DNA of 64,000 bases from DATGJX01 sp963830545. Its GTDB lineage: Bacteria; Vulcanimicrobiota; Vulcanimicrobiia; Vulcanimicrobiales; Vulcanimicrobiaceae. Position 1 is the stretch's first letter. Every line of letters begins with the position of its first letter. The notes beneath the pieces are model-generated. The model was not told where the DNA came from, did not search any database, and saw nothing but the letters and a program-made list of their open reading frames with translations. The stretch covers positions 2,232,001-2,296,000 of the forward strand of contig CAWHMK010000001.1 of assembly GCA_963830545.1 (NCBI GenBank), given 5' to 3'. Positions 1 through 7,965 of this stretch are shown piece by piece. The position numbers and the translations under genes were made by a program.

Positions 1-818
1 CGTAAGCCGTCTGAATAGAGGACGTGCATCGTGCGCACGCCCTTGACGTCGGTGACGTCGCCTGCGACCGGAAGAAATCCGTCGGGCAAGTACTTCGGAC
101 CGAGCGGCGTGAAACCGGCGCTGCGCACGATCGCGCTCAAATCGTTGGACACGGCGCCATGCCCGGGTCCTTGACTGCGCGCATAACCGGTCGTGGGAAC
201 GGCGAATAGACCTGCGGGAATGGCGTTCGTGTACTTGATCTGCTCGAAGCGCATTTGGTGCCCGACCGAACCGGTCGCTGAATAGCGTTCCTTCTCGAGC
301 ACCAGTCTTGTTTGCGAGTCCAGCGCGATGCGCATTATCGTTGCGCCGGTGTACTTGTTGACGAGTAGAACGGAAATGCAGCGCCGCCCGGCGACGTTAT
401 CGTCGGGTCCGAGCACCGCCCGATAGTTGTGCAGCAGCAGACCGAAATTGTCGTCCATGGCGACTTGATCGTCGAGCGCGTCGTCCTGCGTGAATATCAC
501 GCGGTGCGTGTGCGGGTCGACGTCGTAACTCGTGTCGCCGCGGCTGATGATGGAATCGCCATAGAGCGATTCCGGCGCCAAATACCAGCGGCGCGTCAGA
601 TCGGGCGCGCGGTGCTCGATGCGGAATAGTACCGAATCCGCTCGCGACGTGCCGAAATCGGTGTTTTCGACTTGCCCGACGTACGAGAATTTGTTGTACG
701 CAAGAACGGCGCTGCGCAAAAGCGCAGAGCCGTCTGAACCATTCTGTGCTGACGTAACGCCGCCCAGCGGCAAGCACAACGCCGCCGCGAGCAGCAGCGC
801 GCGCTTACGGATTTGCAT
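1..818 (-). CDS. RseB/MucB-like regulator of an ECF sigma factor (partial, runs off left edge)
   Basis: The frame is open from an ATG at 818 to the window edge, about 272 residues, so the C-terminus is missing. It begins with a signal peptide (residues 1-24, hydrophobic LLLAAALCLPLGG, then SAQ). It continues with a pattern typical of the MucB/RseB N-terminal domain: a 'YVGQVENTDFG' strand, then 'IEHRAPDLTRRWYLAPES'. In Proteobacteria RseB is periplasmic and binds the anti-sigma factor to block its proteolysis. The gene overlaps the anti-sigma gene by 14 bases and follows the sigma factor, which supports that role. Family assignment rests on remembered pattern and context; a lipoprotein-like outer-membrane sensor is an alternative. 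Confidence 0.6.
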   Translation of the reverse strand, partial: MQIRKRALLLAAALCLPLGGVTSAQNGSDGSALLRSAVLAYNKFSYVGQVENTDFGTSRADSVLFRIEHRAPDLTRRWYLAPESLYGDSIISRGDTSYDVDPHTHRVIFTQDDALDDQVAMDDNFGLLLHNYRAVLGPDDNVAGRRCISVLLVNKYTGATIMRIALDSQTRLVLEKERYSATGSVGHQMRFEQIKYTNAIPAGLFAVPTTGYARSQGPGHGAVSNDLSAIVRSAGFTPLGPKYLPDGFLPVAGDVTDVKGVRTMHVLYSDGL

Positions 819-1330
819 CCGCCGTGTACGACGCCGCTTCCACGATCACCGGAGCCGACTTCGTGCTTAGCGTCGGGGCGTTTTCCAAATCGACCGGATT
901 GGTGGAATTGCGATCGCTGAAGGGGATCGTGCCGTTCATTGCGGCATGGTCTTGCAGATAATATGAGGCTTCGATGGAAGGCGCGCCTTGCGGTCCCAGA
1001 TACGATGTTCCGAAATAGGCTGCGAGCGCAATGGCTGCTGCAATCGGAATCGCGAACGACGGGCGCATCCAGCCGCAATGCGCGGTTCAACGCCGATGGT
1101 TTCCCGGCGCGCACGCGCTGCCAAATGTCCGCTTTGACGCGATGAAGGCAATTCGCGCTCTTCCAGCGCTGCTTGCGCGCGAAGCATTTCGCCGATGGCT
1201 ACTTCGACGTCGTACTCGGTGCGGCAGGGCGCACATTGCTCGATATGCGCGTAAACGGAGGCGTCCTCCGGCGGCGATAGTTCGCCGTGGACGTAATCAC
1301 GAGAAGGTTGGCGGTTAGATGCTGTGTCAT
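805..1330 (-). CDS. Membrane-anchored zinc-finger anti-sigma factor, frame broken three times
   Basis: The start ATG overlaps the sigma-factor stop by four bases (ATGA). Read through the breaks, the N-terminus is MTQHLTANLLRDYVHGELS, followed by 'HIEQCAPC', the H-x3-C-x2-C core of the anti-sigma zinc finger (ZAS). A helix 'WQRVRAGKP' follows, then a transmembrane segment 'AIPIAAAIALAAYFG' and an exported tail ending TADANP. Breaks lie near 1301, 1140 and 1072. The role inferred is to hold the neighbouring ECF sigma factor at the membrane, with the downstream RseB-like protein tuning release. Three breaks in 526 bases make this the most damaged conserved gene in the window, yet all pieces keep family features, so sequencing error is likelier than decay. 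Confidence 0.65.
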
Positions 1331-1896
1331 GATTGTTTTTGTTGTTGTCTCTGTACTAAACGGCGTAGCAACGCTCGCGCACGGTGGAGTCGCGATCGAA
1401 CCGTTCCGATCGAGCAGCCCATGATCTCCGCGATTTCCTGGTAGCTGTACTCCTCGATATCCGCCAGGACGATCACCTGGCGCTGGTCCGGAGAAAGCTG
1501 CTCGAGCGAACGCGCGAGCGGTTCACTCAGCTGGCCTTCCACGTAATCCTCGATAGGGCTCACGGCCAACGGCCGCTCCCCTGCGAACTCCTGCGGGGCG
1601 TTGTCTTCGGGTATCTCCTCCTGATAACGTCCCTTCTTGCGCCGAAGTTCATCCCGGTGCAGATTCGTTACGATCCGGTAGATCCACGACAGAAACGAGG
1701 TTCCCGGCGAAAAACTTCGCCAGGCCCGATAAACGCGGATGAATGCTTCCTGGGTCAGGTCACGAGCATCCGCCTCATTGTGCGTGAGACGGAACGCGAA
1801 ATTGTAGGTGGCCTTGCCGTACTGCTCGATTGCTGCCTCTAGGAAGGCTGCCTGCTCGGGCGTGGGCGGCTCTACGGGCTTTCGCGGTACTCCCAT
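1327..1896 (-). CDS. RNA polymerase ECF-type sigma factor (sigma-E/RpoE-like)
   Basis: This 189-residue protein has the two-domain ECF layout. Region 2 covers about residues 25-90 with 'DARDLTQEAFIRVYRAW' and 'FLSWIYRIVTN'. Region 4 covers about residues 125-182 with the helix-turn-helix 'YQEIAEIMGCSIGTVRSRL'. The open frame extends much further upstream, but family homology begins just after the ATG at 1896, so that start was chosen. The anti-sigma and RseB-like genes follow with overlaps, making a self-contained envelope-stress regulon. The upstream gap to 2017 is shared with a divergent kinase-like gene and probably holds promoters for both. Confidence 0.9.
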   Translation of the reverse strand: MGVPRKPVEPPTPEQAAFLEAAIEQYGKATYNFAFRLTHNEADARDLTQEAFIRVYRAWRSFSPGTSFLSWIYRIVTNLHRDELRRKKGRYQEEIPEDNAPQEFAGERPLAVSPIEDYVEGQLSEPLARSLEQLSPDQRQVIVLADIEEYSYQEIAEIMGCSIGTVRSRLHRARALLRRLVQRQQQKQS

Positions 1897-2016
1897 GCGA
1901 CCACGGATTTTCCCGGACGGGGGTCGGAATGCCCGCCGTGGATTGCCCCGAGAAGTCCCGCTGCCGGGACTGGTATGCCGTCGCCCGCCGGCCGGCAATC
2001 TCGGTACGATTGTCAC

Positions 2017-2930
2017 ATGGCAACGGCCGCAATGTCGCCGGGCACCCAGACAGGCACTGTCGCCGCGTGCGCGCGTTTGGCTTTCCGGCTGAGCGACGCA
2101 GTACTCGGGATAGATGTTGCCGACGATCACGCGCGCCGGGTCCTCGAAGACGCCTATGCGCCATTGCTCCGCCCCCCCGGCACCCGGACGCATGCCCGCG
2201 CTGTGGTGCAGCGCCTTTCCGACGGCAGGCTCCACGTGCGCTACGGCCGGCGCGCACTCGCGGCGGCAAATTCCGCCGATGCCATCCCGCTTCGCGGCGC
2301 CTATCACGCGGCGCGTGAAATCTTCGCTCACTTTGCCTGCGAACCGCCGCACAGCATGGCTCTCTACGGCGCCCTGTGCGCAGTGGACAACGGTGCGGTG
2401 CTGCTGCTTGGGCCGACGACGGTGGGCAAGACCCTGCTCGCGCTGCAACTTGCGCGCAATGGGGCGCGCTTCTTGGGCGACGAGACCGCCGTACTCTCAT
2501 TGCTGACGGGCGAGGCCTACGCACTTCCCCGCCGGCCCACGCTTAGAGAAAGCGCGCTCCCGCTGCTCTCCGACGACGCAATGAGCTCGCGCATTCTTTC
2601 GTCTACGAGCTTTTTACGACCGAACGCGGACGCTTTTGGTACGCCCTTGATTCCGGTACGCTCGGCGGCGTCGAACCGTCGGACCGCCCGTACCGCCTGC
2701 GTGCGGTATGCGTGCTGCGCGACCGGGCGGACGAACCGTCGATCCGTCGCATCGATCCGTCGGACGGCATGAAAATGCTGGCGCAGCGCGCGTACGTTCG
2801 GCCCACGAGTTTGGCACAAATGGCTGCGCTTCGCCGCGCGACGCGCCGCGCCGCGTTTTTCGAGATGACCCTCGGCACCCCGGCGGCCTCGAGTGAAGCG
2901 TTGCTGCAGGAGGTCCGTGGATGCGAGTGA
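2017..2930 (+). CDS. HPr-kinase-like P-loop protein A (frameshift near 2590)
   Basis: An intact Walker A 'GPTTVGKT' lies at about residue 131, followed by 'FLGDETAVL', matching the HprK C-terminal kinase fold (P-loop plus acidic catalytic segment). The N-terminal half is unlike classical HprK. Reading shifts by one missing base between 2575 and 2598; beyond it the frame gives 'FVYELFTTERGRFWYALD' and ends at 2930. HprK phosphorylates HPr on serine in Firmicutes, but stand-alone HprK-like domains also occur beside peptide-modification and unknown clusters. The next gene overlaps by 10 bases and encodes a second HprK-like protein, so the two probably work together. The substrate is unknown. Start chosen at the ATG after the sigma-factor divergent gap. 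Confidence 0.6.
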
Positions 2931-3827
2931 TTCGGGCCGAACAACTCACCCGAGCGGGCGCCAATGCGAACGCCGCATTGGAAGAGCACTGCACGTTCAC
3001 CGCAACCTGCGAAATCGCCGGCGTCACGATGCAACTTTGCACCGACGTCCCGGAAGTCGCGCGGTTATTTGCTCTTCGCTACGCCGATCATCCCGCGCAG
3101 AGTGCTCCGGATTTTCGCTATTTCGTTGCGACGGTGCGCGGTGGATATGAGTTTTGGTGCGCGCATGCTTCGACCTGGCGGTGGACGCAAGGGCCGCTGC
3201 CCGCAGATGCCATTGCTTTCCTCGCCGATTCCGTAGCCCTGGCCGCAATCGTGCGCTACGATTCGGCGCTGGTGAGTTTGCAGGCGGCGTGCGTGGAGTA
3301 CAACGGCATCGCGGCAGCGATCGCCGGACATTCTGCCGCTGGAAAGACCGCGACACTGTTTGCATGCGCGCGCCGCGGCATGCACATCTATTCCGACGAA
3401 CGCACCGTCCTTCGCAACACGATCGCGCATCCCTATCTGCGCCGCACCTCGGTACGAGGCGCCGGCGCGCGATTGCTCTTGGCGGATCAGGACGCCGATC
3501 ACACGCGCAACGTCCTGCATGCCGAACCGCAGACTTTCAGCCAAGATGTGCTTCGGAAGCGATGCCGTCGCCTCGCCGCGGCCGCTGCGGGCACTGTTCG
3601 TGATCAGCGGATCGGGATATTGCGCCGCGCTCGAAGCCATCGACACGGCTGCTGCGATGCCCGCGATCATGCGCTGGTTCGACGCGCACGGCGACATGGT
3701 GGATCGCGCGACTCGCGCAATTTCCATACTAGCGGGCGCGCAATGTTACCGGCTCACGCTGGGAAGTTCCGACGAAACCGCTGCAGCCATTGCCTACGCA
3801 ATGAGCCGAGTCTCGCAGCGTCCATGA
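2921..3827 (+). CDS. HPr-kinase-like P-loop protein B (frameshift near 3550)
   Basis: This is the second member of the tandem pair. Walker A 'AGHSAAGKT' at about residue 135 is followed by 'IYSDERTVL', the same P-loop/acidic layout as protein A. One surplus base near 3550 moves the frame; the remaining C-terminus reads 'LFVISGSGYCAALEAIDTA' and stops at 3827 inside an ATGA that also starts the next gene. The overlapping ends across the three genes indicate one operon. The two proteins are diverged paralogues, not a recent duplication. Whether both bind nucleotide or one is regulatory cannot be told. HPr itself is not seen in this window. Confidence 0.6.
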
Positions 3828-4126
3828 TGCGCACCGCTCTCGCCTATGCCGCGGGCATCTGCTGCGACTGCGTGCTGCTGCTGGCGGCCGTGCCGCTCAC
3901 GCGCTATAGTCTGGCCGCCGCGCACGCGCAGCCCACGAACCGGCCGCTGCTTCTGGCACTATTGGCGGCGAATCTGCTGTTGCTCGGCGTGTGTCTGTTC
4001 GGATTGAGTGCATGGGGCTACGCGCTCTTCCAGAATTTGCGCGCGACCCATGCTAGAGTCGTAAGAGAGACCGCTGCGATGAAAAGAAAGAGCATCGTCT
4101 CCAGAAGGACGACTCCCGCAAACTGA
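3824..4126 (+). CDS. Small two-helix membrane protein
   Basis: A 100-residue protein that starts in a 4-base overlap with the HPr-kinase-like gene. It has two hydrophobic segments, 'AYAAGICCDCVLLLAAV' and 'LLLALLAANLLLLGVCLFG', followed by a basic cytoplasmic-type tail. I do not recognise a family. Translational coupling to two P-loop kinases suggests it is their membrane partner or sensor. The last 109 bases overlap the convergent SCO gene, whose C-terminal membrane helix is on the other strand; the basic tail here may therefore be partly read-through if an unseen frame break is present. Confidence 0.5.
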   Translation: MMRTALAYAAGICCDCVLLLAAVPLTRYSLAAAHAQPTNRPLLLALLAANLLLLGVCLFGLSAWGYALFQNLRATHARVVRETAAMKRKSIVSRRTTPAN

Positions 4127-4969
4127 CTGCCCCCGCAAAGCGCGACGGCACCCGCGACGAGTGCAAGTTGAAAGCGCCCGAAAGGATTCGACGCCAGCCC
4201 GGCCATGTGCCGTACTTGCGCGACCAGCGCCTGCGGCGCAAACGAAATGGTTTGTACGATTTGCGCGATCTTTCCATCTTGCGCGACGACGAAAACTTTG
4301 TCGTTGTGAATGAAATTCGCATCACTGACGCGCAGCGAGGAAATGCCGAACCGGTTGAGGAGACGCTCGATGTCGTGCGGCTGGCCGGTGAGTATCGACC
4401 ACGACCGCGAGTCGGCGCCGTATTGACGCGCATATGCGTGCAGCACGGCAGGTGAGTCGTATACCGGATCCAGAGTCAGACTCGATCAAATGAAAATGCG
4501 GCGCATCGAGATGCTGCTGCATGTAGGCGAATTTTGCGCTGACCGCGGGGCACTCGTCTTTATCGGGGCAACGCGTAAAAACAAAACTGACGAGGGTGAC
4601 TTTGCCGCGAAAATCGGTTGCGAGGTCGACGAGGCGGCCGTTCTGATCGACGAGCTTGGTATGCGGTAAATGCGAGCCCAAATCTAGAGGAAATCCGGTT
4701 CCCGGATCGGGCAAGCCGGGCACGAATGTGGCCGCGACGGAAGCGTCGTACAACTGCCACGGTCGCGTCGAGCCGTCCAAAAAAGCATCGATACCGGTAC
4801 CGGCCGGCAAACGCAGATGCGGCGTTATGCGAAATGGGCGCGTTTGTGCGGGAACCATACCGGTTACGGGATCTATCCGTACGATGGTCGTATGGCCGGG
4901 GCCGGCGCCGAGCGCGACGCCGTGAACCGGCACCGCGAGCATCGCGGCCAAAAAGACGAGCAAATGCAT
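4018..4969 (-). CDS. SCO1/SenC family copper chaperone with C-terminal membrane anchor (frameshift near 4482)
   Basis: The signal peptide 'LLVFLAAMLAVPVHGVALG' is followed by a thioredoxin-like SCO domain with 'FVFTRCPDKDECP'. This is the C-x5-C copper site variant seen in some SCO proteins, where the classical form is CxxxC. The downstream half carries the distal-histidine region 'FIHNDKVFVVAQDGK' and a final membrane helix 'VVLLETMLFLFIAAVSLT'. One surplus T near 4482 splits the frame; removing it joins HLIE to LTLDPVYDSPAV smoothly. SCO proteins deliver copper to the CuA centre of cytochrome oxidase or keep it reduced. It lies 10 bases after a second SCO gene, so the two are co-transcribed. 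Confidence 0.8.
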
Positions 4970-4979
4970 CGCGAACGCC

Positions 4980-5558
4980 TTATTCTACGACGCTGCGCAG
5001 GTCGGCTGCAATGTCTTTCGGCGTCATCTGCGGCACGAGCGTTTCGACGATACGGCCGGCGGGATCGATGAGGAAAATCGTGTCGGTGTGCGTGATGTCC
5101 TTTCCCTGCGGCTGAACGGCGATTCCATACGAGCGGTAGACGGACTGCAAACGCCGAGAAGTCCCCGTCTCGCCGGTCGCCTGCACGCCGATTCTGCGAA
5201 AGAAGGCGCGCATTTGCGCCGGCGAATCGCGCCGTGGATCGACGCTGACCATCACGATACGTACCTGCGCCGCGGTCAGATGTGCGTCCGTTCTGGCTTT
5301 TCCGAGCAGCGCAAGCGTTTGCGGGCAAACGTCTTTGCAATGAGTAAAGCCGAAATACAGCACTATCGCTTGCCCGCGGGTTTGCGAGAGCGAGAAAGGC
5401 TTGCCTTTTTCGTCGACCAGCGTAAAATTCGCAGCCGGCTGAGGCGGTGAGAGCTGCATGCCGTGTAACTGTGCGGGCGCGCGCGTCGCGCATGCGGCGA
5501 GCAGCAGCGCGCAGAATGCGGCAACCGTGAACGTGCGAACGGCGACCTGCGCCTGCAT
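4980..5558 (-). CDS. SCO1/SenC/PrrC family protein, lipoprotein
   Basis: From the ATG at 5558 the protein is 192 residues. The signal sequence 'TVAAFCALLLAACATRAP' contains a lipobox (LAAC), so it is probably anchored in the membrane facing the periplasm. The SCO copper site is 'FTHCKDVCPQTLAL' (CxxxC), with the strand 'VMVSVDPRRDSP' and the distal histidine in 'ITHTDTIFLID'. All canonical SCO ligands are present, unlike its downstream neighbour with the C-x5-C variant. Two SCO types together suggest a copper relay to a terminal oxidase or to the nearby multicopper oxidase; no oxidase subunits are in the window. An in-frame upstream ATG at 5603 would add residues before the signal sequence and is less likely. 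Confidence 0.88.
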   Translation of the reverse strand: MQAQVAVRTFTVAAFCALLLAACATRAPAQLHGMQLSPPQPAANFTLVDEKGKPFSLSQTRGQAIVLYFGFTHCKDVCPQTLALLGKARTDAHLTAAQVRIVMVSVDPRRDSPAQMRAFFRRIGVQATGETGTSRRLQSVYRSYGIAVQPQGKDITHTDTIFLIDPAGRIVETLVPQMTPKDIAADLRSVVE

Positions 5559-5644
5559 ATGCGAGCTCAGCCTACCAAATTCAGCGCAGTGCGGGTACGG
5601 CACAAGTCGGTGGAAATCTCAGGCGGGAAGGCTACGATAGTCGC

Positions 5645-6085
5645 ATGGCAGCGGTGACCTGTATCATCCGCGTGCTGCTCGGCGCGCTGTTCGTATTCGC
5701 AGGGGCGGAAAAGATCGGCCACTTCGGCGACTTGGCCGCATCCATTGCGGGATTTCGCATCTTGCCGCAACCCGTCATCGGCCCGCTCGCCGTGCTGCTG
5801 CCGTTCTTCGAACTTGGGTTGGGCCTGTATCTGCTCGTGGGGCTTTTCACGCGCGCGGCCGCGACGATCGCAGCCGTGCTGCTCACGGTGTACGCCGGCG
5901 CGATCGCATCAGCGGTGCTGCGGCATATTCCGGCGAACTGCGGATGCTTCGGGCCGCAGGATACCGCGAGCGCCGATTGGCCGCATGTCGCCGCGGATTT
6001 AGGGCTGGCGGTCGTTTGCGCACTGCTCGCATGGCGCGCGCCCGGTTTATTCGCGATGGACGGCCGCTTGAGGAATAGCACATGA
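5645..6085 (+). CDS. MauE/DoxX family membrane protein
   Basis: A 146-residue protein with four membrane helices. It begins 'IIRVLLGALFVFAGAEKIG', the DoxX/MauE opening, and carries 'PANCGCFGPQD', the paired-cysteine loop typical of MauE-type proteins. MauE is linked to disulfide formation or electron transfer to periplasmic thioredoxins, in the methylamine dehydrogenase system and elsewhere. The next gene, a membrane-anchored thioredoxin, overlaps by four bases (ATGA), so the pair probably forms a thiol redox module. It is divergent from the SCO operon, with an 86-base gap likely to contain both promoters. Confidence 0.8.
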   Translation: MAAVTCIIRVLLGALFVFAGAEKIGHFGDLAASIAGFRILPQPVIGPLAVLLPFFELGLGLYLLVGLFTRAAATIAAVLLTVYAGAIASAVLRHIPANCGCFGPQDTASADWPHVAADLGLAVVCALLAWRAPGLFAMDGRLRNST

Positions 6086-6645
6086 AAAACGCCCGCGCGC
6101 TGCTTTGGATCAGCATCGCGATACTCGTCGCCGGCATACTCATCGCGATACGGTACGCGAACACCGGCGGCGTGCAAAAATCCGAAACGCAAGCGCCGGT
6201 CATCGGCACCGCGAAATTGGGTGGGACGGCTCCGCAATTCCAAGCGGCCACGACGCAAGGATTCTTCAGTCTGGCCCAAGCGACCAAACCGGTCTTTCTG
6301 GAAATCTTCGCGACGTGGTGTCCGCACTGCCAGCGCGAAACCGCGATCATCGATCGCCTTTACGCCAAGTACAAGCAGCGCGTGCAATTCGTAGCAGTCA
6401 CCGGCAGCAGCGCGGGGATGGACGGCAGCTCGCCCGCAAGCGAGGAAGACACGTTGAACTTCGCGCGTGCGTTTCACGCGCAGTATCCGCTCGCCTTCGA
6501 CGGATCGCTGAGCGTCTCCAAATCGTATCTGCAGGGCGGATACCCGACGCTGGTCGTCATCGATCGCAGCAAGAAAATCAGTTATCTCTCCAGCGGAGAA
6601 ACGTCTTTTGCAGAACTGGATTCGGCGATCAAGCAGGTCTTGTAG
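6082..6645 (+). CDS. TlpA/ResA-like membrane-anchored thioredoxin
   Basis: The protein has 187 residues with an N-terminal membrane anchor 'ALLWISIAILVAGILIAI' and then a periplasmic thioredoxin fold. The active site is 'FATWCPHCQRE' (WCPHC) at about residue 79, and the conserved cis-proline region is 'GGYPTLVVID'. Such proteins reduce apocytochrome c or copper-site cysteines. Coupling to the MauE gene, two SCO genes on the other strand and c-type cytochromes nearby fits a copper/cytochrome maturation role. Its last 17 bases overlap the convergent acetyltransferase gene. Confidence 0.85.
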   Translation: MKNARALLWISIAILVAGILIAIRYANTGGVQKSETQAPVIGTAKLGGTAPQFQAATTQGFFSLAQATKPVFLEIFATWCPHCQRETAIIDRLYAKYKQRVQFVAVTGSSAGMDGSSPASEEDTLNFARAFHAQYPLAFDGSLSVSKSYLQGGYPTLVVIDRSKKISYLSSGETSFAELDSAIKQVL

Positions 6646-7198
6646 TAACGGACTCCGCCCAAGGTGCAGCGCTACGGTAGAGCACGTGCTGCTTTAAGTC
6701 GTGCCCGTCCGGTACGCGCGGATGCTCGAAGTCCTCGGATGGATCGTGCGTCATGCCGAGCCGCTCCATGACGCGACGTGAGGGCGCGTTGACTGCGGCT
6801 GTCATGGCAACCACGCGCGGCCATCGCAACCGTTCGAATGCGAACTGCAGTAACGCGCGGGCGCCTTCCGTGGCGTACCCGTGTCCCCACGATTCAACCG
6901 GAAGACGCCAGCCGATTTCGCGCAGCGGACGGAACGGCAGTTCGTACCGAATGTCGTCCAGCGCGAGTATTCCGGCAAAACCGGGCACGTCTTTGCGCTC
7001 CATGACGAACCACCCGTACCCGTTTCGTTGCAGGTCGGCGCGCATCCGGGCGGCCTGTTCGCGGGAACGCTCGCGCGGTGCGATCTCGACGAAAAATTTC
7101 ATCACCCGCGGGTCCGCATTCATGTCGGCCCAACGCTCGACGTCATCGCCGTTCCATTGCCGCAGCCTCAGCCGCGCCGTTTCAATCTCGGGCGGCAT
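6629..7198 (-). CDS. GNAT family N-acetyltransferase (RimJ/RimL type)
   Basis: A 189-residue protein beginning 'PPEIETARLRLRQW', the standard opening of the RimJ/RimL N-acetyltransferase subgroup. It contains the acetyl-CoA-binding segment 'ESWGHGYATEGARALLQFAF' and ends with the 'NAPSRRVMERLGM' helix. Substrates of this subgroup are protein N-termini, antibiotics or small amines and cannot be predicted here. Six bases separate it from the upstream exported protein gene on the same strand, but functions seem unrelated. Confidence 0.85.
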   Translation of the reverse strand: MPPEIETARLRLRQWNGDDVERWADMNADPRVMKFFVEIAPRERSREQAARMRADLQRNGYGWFVMERKDVPGFAGILALDDIRYELPFRPLREIGWRLPVESWGHGYATEGARALLQFAFERLRWPRVVAMTAAVNAPSRRVMERLGMTHDPSEDFEHPRVPDGHDLKQHVLYRSAAPWAESVTTRPA

Positions 7199-7203
7199 CG
7201 GCG

Positions 7204-7965
7204 CTAGTCGCCGACGGGAAATGCGTAATTCGGCGGAGGTACGACGGGGGTACCGACTTCGAGGGTGACGAGTTGATGCGCGCGCAGTGGAATCGCATGA
7301 AGATCGCCCGTGTAGCGTTGCCCATTGACGAACGCGGTCACCGGGCCTTTGAACGGTCCGATCTGATTGCCGCTCAGCGGCTGACCCCAGATGTCGAAGA
7401 ACATGCCGAGCGTATATGGACCGCCGTTGGGTGAGCTCGTGTTGCCGGCTTCGACATGGATGACGCCGCTTGCATCATGCGTATGAATCCAGTAGAGACA
7501 GCCGCCCTCGGCGTTCGGCGCCATGCCGATGAACGCCGGAATCTGCACTTGCGCACCGTGAACGAATAGCGTCAGCTCGGTGTGAATGTGCAGTACGACT
7601 CCCTCTTGCGTTTGACATGGGATGCCGTCCACGTCCTGACCCAGGCCGCCCTGCGGCGTATCTTCGGCTTTTCCGTGAGTGATATCGCCTTGCGTGAACC
7701 CGGCGGATTTTCCGATCGCTTTCCCCGGCACGATTGGAATGGGTTTTACCGTGGGCGTGGGCGCGGGGGTCGGCGTGCTGCTTTCGAATGCGAGCGTGTC
7801 CGCGCGCGACTTGTTCTGAACGACATTCGAAATCGCGAAACCGGCGACGATCAGAATAACGACTACCGCCAGACCGATGTAGAACGGCCGCATCGGGTCG
7901 CGTCGCGGCGGCGGAGCGTTTCCTCCGCGGGCATTTCTACGTCGTTCGGCACGTGACTGGCTCAT
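7204..7965 (-). CDS. Membrane-anchored 'HTHDASG' His-rich exported protein 1
   Basis: The protein has 253 residues: a basic cytoplasmic tip, one membrane helix ('FYIGLAVVVILIVAGFAI'), a Thr/Pro-rich linker ('TPTPAPTPTVKPIP') and a globular domain of about 160 residues. The domain carries 'VVLHIHTELTLF', 'YWIHTHDASGVIHVE' and 'LGMFFDIWGQPL'. The same ordered motifs occur in the protein at 14242-15303, so they are paralogues with one conserved core. The clustered HxHT, HTHD and HxE residues suggest metal binding. I do not know a named family. It overlaps hldD by four bases. Confidence 0.7.
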   Translation of the reverse strand: MSQSRAERRRNARGGNAPPPRRDPMRPFYIGLAVVVILIVAGFAISNVVQNKSRADTLAFESSTPTPAPTPTVKPIPIVPGKAIGKSAGFTQGDITHGKAEDTPQGGLGQDVDGIPCQTQEGVVLHIHTELTLFVHGAQVQIPAFIGMAPNAEGGCLYWIHTHDASGVIHVEAGNTSSPNGGPYTLGMFFDIWGQPLSGNQIGPFKGPVTAFVNGQRYTGDLHAIPLRAHQLVTLEVGTPVVPPPNYAFPVGD

